29,068 nucleotides of DNA from SH-MAG3 sp035461245 (GTDB taxonomy: Bacteria > Gemmatimonadota > Gemmatimonadetes > Longimicrobiales > RSA9): NCBI GenBank assembly GCA_035461245.1, contig DATHVP010000045.1, positions 1 through 29,068 of the forward strand. Reading direction: 5' to 3'. Positions within the stretch are counted from its first letter, which is position 1; every line of letters begins with the position of its first letter. Below, in pieces: positions 9,509 to 16,269 of the stretch. Position numbers and translations under genes: made by a program. Below the pieces are notes generated by a model that did not search any database, was not told where the DNA came from, and saw nothing but the letters and a program-made list of their open reading frames with translations.

Positions 9509-10300
9509 CTAAGCTCCCGGACGCACCCCGCCGGGCAGGCCGGCCAGCAATTCGCCGTGCACCGCCTGCGTCTCACGCGACGGCGGCACGCCGAGTTCGT
9601 CGGCGATGAGGCGCCGGCACCGGTCGTAGCTGCGCAGCGCCTCCGCGGTGTTGCCCGCCGCGGCGTGGGCCCGCATGAGCAACTGCCAGCCGGTCTCCCG
9701 GAACGGGTGCAGTGCCACTGCCTCGCGGGCTGCTTCCACCGCCAGTGCGTGTTCGTCGTTCCACAGGTAGACAGCGGCGCGGCATTCCAGCGCGCGGGCC
9801 AGGATGCTGGCCATCTTCTCCCGCCGCTGCTCGAACCACGCGCCTTCCTCGCCGGGCAGGAACGGCCGGCGGGCAATGTGGTGCGCGACGGCGGAAGGCC
9901 CGTACGCCCGCGCCGGGTCCCCATCCTTCAGCGCGGATTCCGCTTCGTGGATGGCGTCCAGCGCGGCGGCGTGGTCGATCCACGAGCCGGCCGGCAGCCG
10001 CAACTCGTAACAGCCGCCTCCGCTGAGCAGGACGGCAGCTCCGTCAAGGCCGACGCCGCCCAGCGTCGCCCGCAGCTTGCTGATGATGGAGTTGAGCGCC
10101 GCGTTCCAGGCCCGCGGCGGCCGACCCGGCCACAGGGCGTCGGCGAGGACGTTGCGGGAGACGGGGCTGCCGGCCTCACCGGCCAGCAGGGCGAACGCGG
10201 CCCGGCCCTGCTGGCCCGGGAAGGCGTCAGGGCCGAGCAGGACGCCGTTGGCCTCGATGCTCAGCCGGCCGGAGAGGTAGATCCGCAGGGGGCTGCTCAC
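9509..10300 (-). CDS. BTAD/SARP-type transcriptional regulator
   Basis: A 263-residue DNA-binding protein. Residues about 4-95 form an OmpR-type winged helix (LRIYLSGRLSIE, then LADALWPGRPPRAWNAALNSIISKLRATLG, the usual SARP recognition-helix region). Residues about 105-255 are the helical bacterial transcriptional activation domain (GEEGAWFEQRREKM, AxxAGNTAEALRSYDRCRRLIADELGVPPSRET). There is no ATPase or TPR extension, so it is a small stand-alone SARP-like regulator. The GTG at 10300 is chosen because AAAGG lies about six bases upstream and the conserved domain begins right after it; the longer frame to 10375 adds unrelated sequence. It is divergent from the DUF1059-DsrE pair across 110 bp, so regulation of that pair or of itself is a reasonable guess. 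Confidence 0.9.
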   Translation of the reverse strand: MSSPLRIYLSGRLSIEANGVLLGPDAFPGQQGRAAFALLAGEAGSPVSRNVLADALWPGRPPRAWNAALNSIISKLRATLGGVGLDGAAVLLSGGGCYELRLPAGSWIDHAAALDAIHEAESALKDGDPARAYGPSAVAHHIARRPFLPGEEGAWFEQRREKMASILARALECRAAVYLWNDEHALAVEAAREAVALHPFRETGWQLLMRAHAAAGNTAEALRSYDRCRRLIADELGVPPSRETQAVHGELLAGLPGGVRPGA

Positions 10301-10410
10301 GCCAACCTTTTTCCAATGGGTTGCCCATCCGCTGCCAACGCCAGCGTCGCATGATACGGGCGTGGTGCCGCCCACGGCGGCTGATTCGCGACAACGGACA
10401 GGAGGATCAG
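10301..10410. promoter_or_regulatory. Divergent intergenic region, regulator / DUF1059
   Basis: The 110-bp spacer should hold promoters for both directions. The hexamer TATCAT on the minus strand (10356-10351) fits a -10 box for the regulator, about 50 bases upstream of its GTG. No clear -35 is visible for either strand. GGAGG at 10401-10405 is the ribosome binding site of the DUF1059 gene. Confidence 0.3.
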
Positions 10411-10563
10411 ATGTCGAAGAAACAGGTTTCGTGCGACTGCGGCAAGGTCATCACCGCCGCTTCCGACGAGGAACTCGTGACCTCCGTGCAGCAGCACGCC
10501 CGGGAGGTGCACAACATGGAGCTCAGCCGGGACCAGGTCCTGGCCATGGCAGAGCCGGTATGA
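10411..10563 (+). CDS. DUF1059 family small protein
   Basis: A 50-residue protein matching the DUF1059 pattern: an N-terminal Cys pair (CDCGKVITA), an acidic EELVTSVQQHAREVH segment, and a short helix ELSRDQVLAMAEPV. CxC plus two His residues could bind a metal, but the family has no established function. The ATG has a strong GGAGG about five bases upstream. The last base of its final codon begins the start codon of the DsrE gene (ATGA overlap at 10560-10563), so the two are almost certainly co-translated. Confidence 0.88.
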   Translation: MSKKQVSCDCGKVITAASDEELVTSVQQHAREVHNMELSRDQVLAMAEPV

Positions 10564-11099
10564 TGGAGGCCGCCGCAGGCGGTGGCGTGGAGGTCGGGGA
10601 GGCCGGGGCCGCGGCCGCCGGTGCCGCGGCCGCCGGTGCCGACCCGGTCACCGACCCGACCGGGGAGGCCGGGGCCGTCCCGGAGGCCGACCGGGTCACC
10701 GACCCGACCGGGGGCCCGATGCGGGACCCGGCCGGGGCCGCCCGGATCCTGGTCCACCTCACCCACGGGCCGGAGCATCCCACCCGCGCGGCCCTCGCGT
10801 TCCTGGTGGCCCGGAGCGCGGTGGAGCAGGGCCACGCGGTATCCATGTTCCTGGCCGGCGACGCCGTGCAGCTCATGCGCGACGATGTAGTGGATTCCCT
10901 GGCCGGTCTCGGGACCGGCCAGCTCCGGGATCATTACGACGTACTCGCCGCCGCCGGCGTCCGGTTTCATCTTTCCGGCGGGTCCAGCCGTGCCCGGGGG
11001 GTGTCTGCAGCGGACCTGGAGGGCAAGCCCGCCGCGATGTCCGGTCCTGACGAGCTGGTACGGCTGGCGCTGGCGCACGATCGCATGTTCACCTACTGA
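10560..11099 (+). CDS. DsrE-family protein with low-complexity N-terminus
   Basis: A 179-residue protein. Residues about 1-60 are an Ala/Gly/Pro/Asp-rich, low-complexity extension with a repeated VTDPTG. The rest is a DsrE/DsrF-like domain (RILVHLTHGPEHPTRAALAF, VSMFLAGDAVQLMRD, GVRFHLSGGSSRARGVS, LVRLALAHDRMFTY). The position where sulfurtransferase relatives keep a reactive Cys is Ser here (LSGGSS), which to my knowledge is usual in this subfamily; sulfur transfer is therefore unlikely. The start could be the ATG at 10560 or the adjacent ATG at 10563; the first gives an ATGA overlap with the DUF1059 stop. A start nearer the domain, the ATG of GGPMRDP, would leave out the repeat region. Function unknown; the link to DUF1059 suggests a shared role. 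Confidence 0.85.
   Translation: MMEAAAGGGVEVGEAGAAAAGAAAAGADPVTDPTGEAGAVPEADRVTDPTGGPMRDPAGAARILVHLTHGPEHPTRAALAFLVARSAVEQGHAVSMFLAGDAVQLMRDDVVDSLAGLGTGQLRDHYDVLAAAGVRFHLSGGSSRARGVSAADLEGKPAAMSGPDELVRLALAHDRMFTY
10596..10713 (+). repeat. GC-rich internal repeats in the DsrE N-terminus
   Basis: A perfect 15-bp direct repeat (GCCGCGGCCGCCGGT) sits at 10608-10622 and 10623-10637. A 25-bp segment around GTCACCGACCCGACCGGGG occurs at 10641-10665 and 10689-10713 with one mismatch. The block is in frame and encodes AAAAGAAAAGA and two VTDPTG copies. This looks like slippage growth of the 5' end of the gene. Confidence 0.75.
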
Positions 11100-11145
11100 G
11101 GCCGGCTGGGCGGCCGGGCGGCCGGGCGGCCGGCCGGTTGGGCGA
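11100..11145. repeat. GGCCGGGC low-complexity run after the DsrE gene
   Basis: About four near-identical copies of CGGCCGGG follow the stop codon within 45 bp. The run can fold into several GC hairpins and could slow or end transcription, but it has no U-tract, so a terminator role is only possible. Confidence 0.4.
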
Positions 11146-11162
11146 GACCCTCTGCAGAGCAA

Positions 11163-11298
11163 CGTCGCGGACTGCACAAATCGCCGCCATTTTCGGCGAG
11201 TGTGCAGTCCGCGACGTGTTTTTGCCCGGATTTGCGAGAAATCGCGTCGTGGACTGCACACTCAAGCTGGAACATCTGAATTTGTGCAGTCCGCGACG
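11163..11298. repeat. 136-bp nested palindromic element
   Basis: The ends are perfect 19-bp inverted repeats: CGTCGCGGACTGCACAAAT at 11163-11181 and its reverse complement at 11280-11298. Inside lie two more arms in inverted orientation, 11198-11216 and 11245-11263, matching in 18 of 19 bases. The element can thus fold as one cruciform or as two adjacent hairpins (arms 11163-11178/11201-11216 and 11245-11260/11283-11298, each with a 22-base loop). Equivalent arms are exactly 82 bp apart. The first loop has an extra inner stem (TCGCCG/CGGCGA). No protein is encoded and no target-site duplication is obvious. It resembles a REP/BIME-type or MITE-like repeat; family unknown. Confidence 0.85.
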
Positions 11299-11360
11299 GC
11301 GCTCGGCACCGCCCGGCGCCGCTCACCACCCGGCCCGAATCACCACCTGGCGCCGCTCTC

Positions 11361-11407
11361 CGCCCGTAGCCCGCCGCCCGCAGTGAGTCGCCCGCAGCCG
11401 TCGCCCG
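11361..11407. repeat. Degenerate copy of the 14-bp CCCGCAG/GTCGC repeat
   Basis: CAGTGAGTCGCCCG at 11381-11394 and CAGCCGTCGCCCG at 11395-11407 match the array at the left end of the window (12 of 14 bases against the unit at 49-62). They lie in the spacer before the PQQ dehydrogenase gene. Confidence 0.55.
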
Positions 11408-11514
11408 CCTCTCGCGCGATGGCCCGGAGTTTCGTAATATCGGCGAGCAATCCGATCAGCCAATCAAAAGAGCGTCGCGCCCAGCGCAGCCCGTCCCCTC
11501 GTGTGGAGGAATCC
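11408..11514 (+). promoter_or_regulatory. Leader and possible promoter of the PQQ dehydrogenase gene
   Basis: This stretch is richer in A and T than its surroundings. TAATAT at 11435-11440 could be a -10 box, giving a leader of about 70 bases, but no -35 is seen. GGAGGA at 11505-11510 is the ribosome binding site, four bases before the ATG. Confidence 0.35.
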
Positions 11515-13512
11515 ATGGCAGGACTCCGGCAGTGCCTTGCATTCATTGCATTCGCAGGTCTGGCATCCGTGTGCGGCGTGTCCGCCGGGCACGCGCAGGC
11601 GACGGGCAGTCCGGCTCCCGGGCAGGCGGTGGAGCGGGGTAACCCACACGGCGAGTGGCGCTACTGGGGCGCCGACGCCTGGAGCACCCGCTACTCGCCC
11701 CTCGACCAGATCAATGCGTCCAACTTCGGCAACCTCGAGGTGGCGTGGATCTGGCGCGGCGACAACTTCGGGCCGAACCCGGACAACATCCTGCGCGCCA
11801 CGGCCACCTATGTGGACGGCATCCTCTATACGGTGGCGGGCACGCGGCGCAGCGTCATCGCCATGGACCCGGCCACCGGCGAGACGCTGTGGACGTTCCG
11901 GGAGCCGCACACCACGCGGTGGGAGCGGTCCATGCGCCAGAACTATGGCAAGGGCGTGTCGTACGACGAGGTGGACGGCCGTGGCCGGATCTACGTCGTG
12001 ACGCCGGCGTTCTTCCTGCACGCGCTGGACGCGAAGACGGGCCGGCCCATCGAGTCGTTCGGCGACGGCGGTACCGTGGACATGCTCGCGGACCTCGGGT
12101 ATCCGTACGACCCTGAGTTCGGGATCACGGACTCACTGAGCATCATCACGAACTCCTCGCCGCCCATGATCGTGAACGGCGTCATCGTCGTCGGCAACTC
12201 CCACGAGCAGGGCTACTACCAGACGCGGAGGGAAAACGCCGCCGGCCACATCCTCGCCTACGACGTCCGCACCGGCCGCCACCTCTGGAAGTTCAATGTC
12301 GTCCCGCAGCCCGGCGAGTTCGGTCACGAGACGTGGGAGAACGATGTCTGGCAGGTCATCGGCAACGTCTCGTCGTGGGCGCCCATGTCGGCGGACCTGG
12401 AGCGCGGCATCGTCTACATTCCCACGGACCCGCCCACCAACGACTACTTCGGCGGGCACCGTCCCGGCGACGGCCTGTTCGGCACCAGCGTGATCGCGCT
12501 GGACGCCCGCACCGGCCAGCGCGTCTGGCACTTCCAGACGGTGAAGCACGACATCTGGAACTATGACAACCCCGTTGCGCCCATCCTGCTGAACACGCGG
12601 ATGAACGGCCAGGAGACGCCCATCGTCGTGCAGACGACGAAGCAGGGCTTCGCCTACACGTTCAACCGCCAGGACGGCAGGCCCATCTGGCCCATCGAGG
12701 AGCGGCCGGTGCCCGCGTCGAAGGTGCCCGGTGAGAGGGCGTCGCCGGTGCAGCCGTTCCCCACGCGGCCGGCTGCGTTCGAGATGCAGGGGCTGACCCA
12801 CGACGACCTCGTGGACTACACGCCGGAACTGCGGCAGCGGGCCATCGAGCACGTGAGCCAGTACGAGATCGGGCCGTTGTTCCTGCCGCCGCTGCACCGG
12901 GACAACGACCTGGGCAAGCGCGCCGCCGTCCACTGCCCCGGCGCCAATGGCGGCAACAACATTCCCGGCGGCACGGTGGCGGACCCGGAGACGGGGATCA
13001 TCTACGTCGCGTCCATCAAGGCGTGCAGTGCGCCGATCCTGCTGCCCGGCACCGAACGCGATCCAGACTCGAACATGGACTTCGTGACGACGGGCCCCGG
13101 CGGCGTCGGCGGCATTGACGGGCTGCCGCTGTTCAAGCCGCCGTACGGCCGCATCACGGCCATCGACATGAACACCGGCGAGCACCTCTGGTGGATACCC
13201 AACGGTGACACGCCCGACAACGTGAAGAACCACCCGGCGCTGCAGGGCGTGGACATCCCCGTCACCGGCAAGGCGACGCATGCGACGGCGCTGGTGACCC
13301 GCTCGCTGCTCATGTACGGGGAGGGCCGGGGCGGCGCGCCGCTGCTCCATGCGGTGGACAAGCGGACGGGTGAAACCATTGCGTCAGTGGAACTGCCGGC
13401 GCCGACGAATACCGCGCCCATGACGTATCTGCATGAGGGGCGCCAGTATATCGTGCTGGCGGTGGGCAGCGGGCAGCATCCGGGCTCCCTGGTAGCCCTG
13501 CGGCTTCCCTAG
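11515..13512 (+). CDS. PQQ-dependent dehydrogenase (quinoprotein), periplasmic
   Basis: A 665-residue exported quinoprotein. The signal peptide spans about residues 1-28 (cut at GHAQ). The mature protein is an eight-bladed-type propeller with repeated PQQ/tryptophan-docking motifs: DPATGETLWTF, DVRTGRHLWKFN, DARTGQRVWHFQTVKHDIWNYD, DMNTGEHLWWIPNGD. It has a GGTVADPETGIIYVAS segment typical of the glucose/alcohol dehydrogenase branch. No CxxCH is present, so it has no fused haem domain and must pass electrons to a separate carrier; the cytochrome c encoded convergently just downstream is an obvious candidate. Length fits the non-membrane-anchored dehydrogenases (about 600-700 residues). The substrate (sugar or alcohol) cannot be read. 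Start: ATG at 11515 with GGAGGA; the longer upstream frame runs through repeats and the DsrE gene. Confidence 0.94.
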   Translation: MAGLRQCLAFIAFAGLASVCGVSAGHAQATGSPAPGQAVERGNPHGEWRYWGADAWSTRYSPLDQINASNFGNLEVAWIWRGDNFGPNPDNILRATATYVDGILYTVAGTRRSVIAMDPATGETLWTFREPHTTRWERSMRQNYGKGVSYDEVDGRGRIYVVTPAFFLHALDAKTGRPIESFGDGGTVDMLADLGYPYDPEFGITDSLSIITNSSPPMIVNGVIVVGNSHEQGYYQTRRENAAGHILAYDVRTGRHLWKFNVVPQPGEFGHETWENDVWQVIGNVSSWAPMSADLERGIVYIPTDPPTNDYFGGHRPGDGLFGTSVIALDARTGQRVWHFQTVKHDIWNYDNPVAPILLNTRMNGQETPIVVQTTKQGFAYTFNRQDGRPIWPIEERPVPASKVPGERASPVQPFPTRPAAFEMQGLTHDDLVDYTPELRQRAIEHVSQYEIGPLFLPPLHRDNDLGKRAAVHCPGANGGNNIPGGTVADPETGIIYVASIKACSAPILLPGTERDPDSNMDFVTTGPGGVGGIDGLPLFKPPYGRITAIDMNTGEHLWWIPNGDTPDNVKNHPALQGVDIPVTGKATHATALVTRSLLMYGEGRGGAPLLHAVDKRTGETIASVELPAPTNTAPMTYLHEGRQYIVLAVGSGQHPGSLVALRLP

Positions 13513-13595
13513 GGAGGCCGCCACGGCCTTCGGCCTTGCTGAGGCCGCCCGTTGCCTTCGGCTCGGCTAAGGGGCGCCGGGCCTTCGGCCGGCGC
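13513..13595. terminator. Bidirectional terminator region with UUCG hairpins
   Basis: The gap between convergent stops holds three GCCTTCGGC motifs. The strongest hairpin pairs 13574-13580 (GCGCCGG) with 13589-13595 (CCGGCGC) around a TTCG-containing loop. A GAGGCCGCC direct repeat flanks the first motif (13514-13522 and 13541-13549). Stable UUCG loops between convergent genes fit a shared terminator, though no long U-tract is visible. Confidence 0.6.
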
Positions 13596-14048
13596 TTACT
13601 CGGGCTTGAGTTCGAAGCGGATGAGGCGGAGCCTGGCGTCGTCAGAGGGGAGGTCCGTGCTGCCCTCGGGATAGCCGTTGAGCTTGAGGATGTAGGCGAT
13701 GACGGCGGCGTACTCGTCGGCGGAGAGGCCGCCGGGATTGTCCAGCGGCATGGACGAGCGGACGTGGTCGAAGAAGGTGAGCACGGGCTGGCCGGCCCAC
13801 TTCCGCTGGAACGGGGCGCCGTTGAACTCGGACGTGCTGTGACAGTTGCCGCAGGTGTTGCGGAACACGTCGAGGCCGCGCTCGGCCTGGGCGTTGGTGT
13901 AGGCGCCGGCGAGGATGCTGGTGCCGGTGGTGGCGCTGTCGCTGTTCTGTTGGGCGGCGACAGGCGTGGCGATGGCGGCCGCGAGGATGGCGGCGACGGC
14001 GGCCGCGCCACGGACGACGCGGGTTACGGGCAGGATGGGCAGGTCCAT
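13596..14048 (-). CDS. Small periplasmic cytochrome c
   Basis: A 150-residue exported class I-type c cytochrome. An Ala-rich signal peptide (about residues 1-33, ending PVAAQ) precedes a single haem-binding CGNCH in the segment FRNTCGNCHS. The likely distal ligand is the Met of SSMPLDNPGG, and SADEYAAVIAYILKLNGYP is the usual C-terminal helix. Such proteins often accept electrons from PQQ dehydrogenases or deliver them to an oxidase. It converges on the PQQ dehydrogenase and diverges from a flavoprotein gene, so it could serve either. The ATG at 14048 is supported by AGGAGA about six bases upstream; the long frame continuing to 15650 is antisense to the flavoprotein gene and not real. Confidence 0.92.
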   Translation of the reverse strand: MDLPILPVTRVVRGAAAVAAILAAAIATPVAAQQNSDSATTGTSILAGAYTNAQAERGLDVFRNTCGNCHSTSEFNGAPFQRKWAGQPVLTFFDHVRSSMPLDNPGGLSADEYAAVIAYILKLNGYPEGSTDLPSDDARLRLIRFELKPE

Positions 14049-14153
14049 CCGGCTCTCCTGGCTGAAGCTGTTGATGCTGTCTGCGATCTGGCTGCAATGA
14101 AGTAGCCGGAAATCGCGGGCGTAGTCAAGTCTCGAGAGGGATCCGGGCACGAG
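14049..14153. promoter_or_regulatory. Divergent spacer, cytochrome c / flavoprotein
   Basis: A 105-bp intergenic region must contain the start signals of both genes. The AGGAGA site of the cytochrome c gene is at its left edge. I see no clear -35/-10 pair on either strand. Confidence 0.3.
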
Positions 14154-15452
14154 ATGGTGGATCGCAGGGAGTTCCTGAAGACGGCGGGCGCAGCCGCCGG
14201 TGCACTGGCGGCAACGACGTCGCCACTGAACGCGGCCACGGGCGTGGCCACGCCGCTGGACGAGGCGCTGGCAATGCGACGTGCGCCCGGCCATTCCCGG
14301 CAGGCGCCTGACGTGGTGGTCATCGGCGCCGGTGCCTTCGGCGGCTGGACCGCTCTGTACCTGCAGCGTCTGGGCGCGCGAGTCACGCTGGTGGACCAGT
14401 ACGGCCCAGGCAACAGCCGGGCGAGCAGCGGCGACGAAACACGCGGCGTGCGCACCGCCTATGGCGAGAGGGAAACGTGGACGTGGTGGGCCAGCGAGGC
14501 CATCCGCCGGTGGATCCGCTTCGACGAGGAGTATGGCGACCCACTGAAAATGCGGCTCTTCTACCAGACTGGCGACCTCATCTGTCGGACCAACATGGAG
14601 TCGTTCCTGGAGCAGACGCTGGCGACGTGGCAGAAGCTGGGCATCCGCCACGAGGTCCTGGACGGCGACGAGGCGCGCTACCGGTTCCCGCAGATGAACC
14701 TGCATGACACGCAGGTCGCCCTCTACGAGCATGACGCCGGCGTGGTCCGGGCGCGACGGGCGTGCGAGGCCGTGGCCGAGGTGTTCCGCCAGGAGGGCGG
14801 CACCATCGTCCAGGCAAAGGCCACCATGCCGTCGTCGGTGGCCGGCCGCCTGGCGCGGCTGCCGCTGGAGCCCGGTGACGATATCGCCGGCGACTCCTAC
14901 GTGTTCGCCTGCGGCCCCTGGCTCTGGAAGGTGTTCCCCGAACTGCTGGGCAACCGCATGCGCACGTCCATGGGGCACGTCTACTACTTCGGCACCCCCA
15001 CCGGCGACCACCGCTACACATTCCCCAACATGCCAAGCTGGAACTTCCCCGGCGTCACCGGCTGGCCGGCACTGGGGCCCGACAACCGCGGCTTCCGCAT
15101 CCGCACCGGCGGCCGCGGACACAGCGATCCGGACACCGTCGAACGGTGGATCGACCCCGAGCAGTTCGAACGGCCCCGGGACCTCATCGCACAGCGGTTC
15201 CCCGGCCTGGTCGGCATGCCGTTGCTCGAGACCCGCGCCTGCCACTACGAGTCCAGCAGCAGCCGCAACTTCATCATTGACCGCGTGCCCGGCACGCCCA
15301 ATGTGTGGATCGCCGGGGCCGGCAACGCAGAGGGCTTCAAGATGGGCCCCGTCGTCGGCGAGTACGTGGCGAACCGTGTGATGGAACGCCCCACGGCGGC
15401 CGTGCTGGACGAGCAGTTCCGCATCCCGGAGGCCGAGTACGACCCGCTCTAG
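14154..15452 (+). CDS. Tat-exported FAD-dependent oxidoreductase (DAO/sarcosine oxidase-like)
   Basis: A 432-residue flavoprotein. The N-terminus MVDRREFLKTAGAAAGALA is a twin-arginine signal (RRxFLK), so the folded, FAD-loaded enzyme should be exported. A Rossmann FAD site (VVVIGAGAFGG, about 54-64, with VDQ acid at the end of the second strand) and a C-terminal GAGNAEGFKMGPVVGEYVA motif mark the DAO superfamily. The segment RACHYESSSSRNFIID (Cys363) aligns with the CxY...D motif in which monomeric sarcosine oxidase and N-methyltryptophan oxidase bind FAD covalently, so covalent flavin is likely. These enzymes oxidise secondary amines or N-methyl amino acids; the electron acceptor could be oxygen or the nearby cytochrome. 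Start: ATG at 14154; a GTG at 14157 is possible. The Shine-Dalgarno is weak (GAGAGGG at 14134, far upstream). Confidence 0.92.
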   Translation: MVDRREFLKTAGAAAGALAATTSPLNAATGVATPLDEALAMRRAPGHSRQAPDVVVIGAGAFGGWTALYLQRLGARVTLVDQYGPGNSRASSGDETRGVRTAYGERETWTWWASEAIRRWIRFDEEYGDPLKMRLFYQTGDLICRTNMESFLEQTLATWQKLGIRHEVLDGDEARYRFPQMNLHDTQVALYEHDAGVVRARRACEAVAEVFRQEGGTIVQAKATMPSSVAGRLARLPLEPGDDIAGDSYVFACGPWLWKVFPELLGNRMRTSMGHVYYFGTPTGDHRYTFPNMPSWNFPGVTGWPALGPDNRGFRIRTGGRGHSDPDTVERWIDPEQFERPRDLIAQRFPGLVGMPLLETRACHYESSSSRNFIIDRVPGTPNVWIAGAGNAEGFKMGPVVGEYVANRVMERPTAAVLDEQFRIPEAEYDPL

Positions 15453-15481
15453 GCGGCAGCGGCAGTCCGGCGTGGGCGCCA

Positions 15482-15512
15482 GCGGGCCGCGAAATGTTTT
15501 CCGCGAGCCCGC
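15482..15512 (+). terminator. Hairpin after the flavoprotein gene
   Basis: GCGGGC (15482-15487) pairs with GCCCGC (15507-15512), with an inner CGCG/CGCG stem around an A/T-rich loop. It lies 29 bases after the stop codon. There is no U-tract behind it, so it is a possible terminator only. Confidence 0.45.
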
Positions 15513-15642
15513 AAGGAGTACCCGCCGCCGGCCGGCCGCAACAGTTGGTGACCGGCGCCCTATCTTGTTGTCCTGCAACACATTACACTCGACGCCTCCG
15601 GTCGTGTACACACCGGCGCCTTTCCTGCGGGGAGGACCGGGC

Positions 15643-16227
15643 ATGAGCACCTTCTCACCGCTTGACCTGAACGATGTGCTGCCACGGATGGAGCGACGGG
15701 CGGAGAACAGCCTGTTCCCAACCGAGCGTGCACGGATCCTGAACCTGGCGGGTGACCTCTGCTTCGATGCAGGGGAGCGCGAGCGCGCGCTCAGCTACTA
15801 CGACCAGGCCATCGACATCTACCTTGCCCTGGGCATGTATGCCTCGGTGGCGGCGGTATGCAAGAAGCTGGTGCGCCTGTCGCCGAACGTGGTCCGTGCC
15901 CGGTGCACGCTGGCGTGGGTAGCCATTGCGCGTGGGCAGGGCCGCGAGGCGCGGGAGCGCATCACGGACTACGCGACCGCTGCGGTGCCGCAGGATGATC
16001 ACCGCCTGGCCCGAGGCCATCTGCGGATGATGGCGGAGGTGGCGGACTCGCCGGAGGTCCTGGAGGCTGTGGGCGAGGCGCTTTACATGCTGGGCGATGC
16101 GCGCGGGGCACAGCGGGCATACTCAGCCGCGAAGGGTGGCGAGCTGGCTTCGCGGAAGCTGCCCGATGAGCCGGAGCGTCGCTGGGAAGTTGTACTCGAT
16201 CGGATGATGTCGCGGCGTCGCAACTGA
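15643..16227 (+). CDS. TPR-like protein, paralogue A
   Basis: A 194-residue, all-helical cytoplasmic protein with no signal peptide or membrane segment. TPR-type repeats are visible at about 28-95: RILNLAGDLCFDAGERERALSYYDQAIDIY, then AAVCKKLVRLSPNVVRARCTLAWVAIARG. A second pair of helices follows near 120-165. The same signature runs through the next gene, so the two are tandem duplicates. TPR proteins act as scaffolds; no partner can be named. The ATG has GGGGAGGA about six bases upstream, and the extra upstream frame is non-coding. The conserved Cys (DLCF, VCKK, RCTL) are shared with the paralogue. Confidence 0.85.
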   Translation: MSTFSPLDLNDVLPRMERRAENSLFPTERARILNLAGDLCFDAGERERALSYYDQAIDIYLALGMYASVAAVCKKLVRLSPNVVRARCTLAWVAIARGQGREARERITDYATAAVPQDDHRLARGHLRMMAEVADSPEVLEAVGEALYMLGDARGAQRAYSAAKGGELASRKLPDEPERRWEVVLDRMMSRRRN

Positions 16228-16269
16228 GCGCGCTGCAGGGCAGTAACTACGGCTGGGGCAGGTAGGATT

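Noticed and set aside
8491..9924. A 774-residue version of the alpha/beta hydrolase
   Set aside because: The extra part is antisense to the SDR gene and passes through regulator sequence in the wrong frame. The signal peptide begins at 8490.
11163..11298. CRISPR array
   Set aside because: Four arms alternate in orientation, with gaps of only 22 to 28 bases and no cas gene nearby; this is an inverted-repeat element.
11138..11386. Small proteins (up to about 90 codons) over the palindromic element
   Set aside because: Both strands give the same RTAQ...ECAV-type peptide because the DNA is palindromic. There is no ribosome binding site and no independent evidence of coding.
12133..13350. Minus-strand open frame of about 400 codons inside the PQQ dehydrogenase gene
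   Set aside because: Shadow frame of a GC-rich gene; low complexity and no motif.
14049..15650. A possible 684-residue extension of the cytochrome c on the minus strand
   Set aside because: It is antisense to the flavoprotein gene. The cytochrome has its own ATG, ribosome binding site and signal peptide at 14048.
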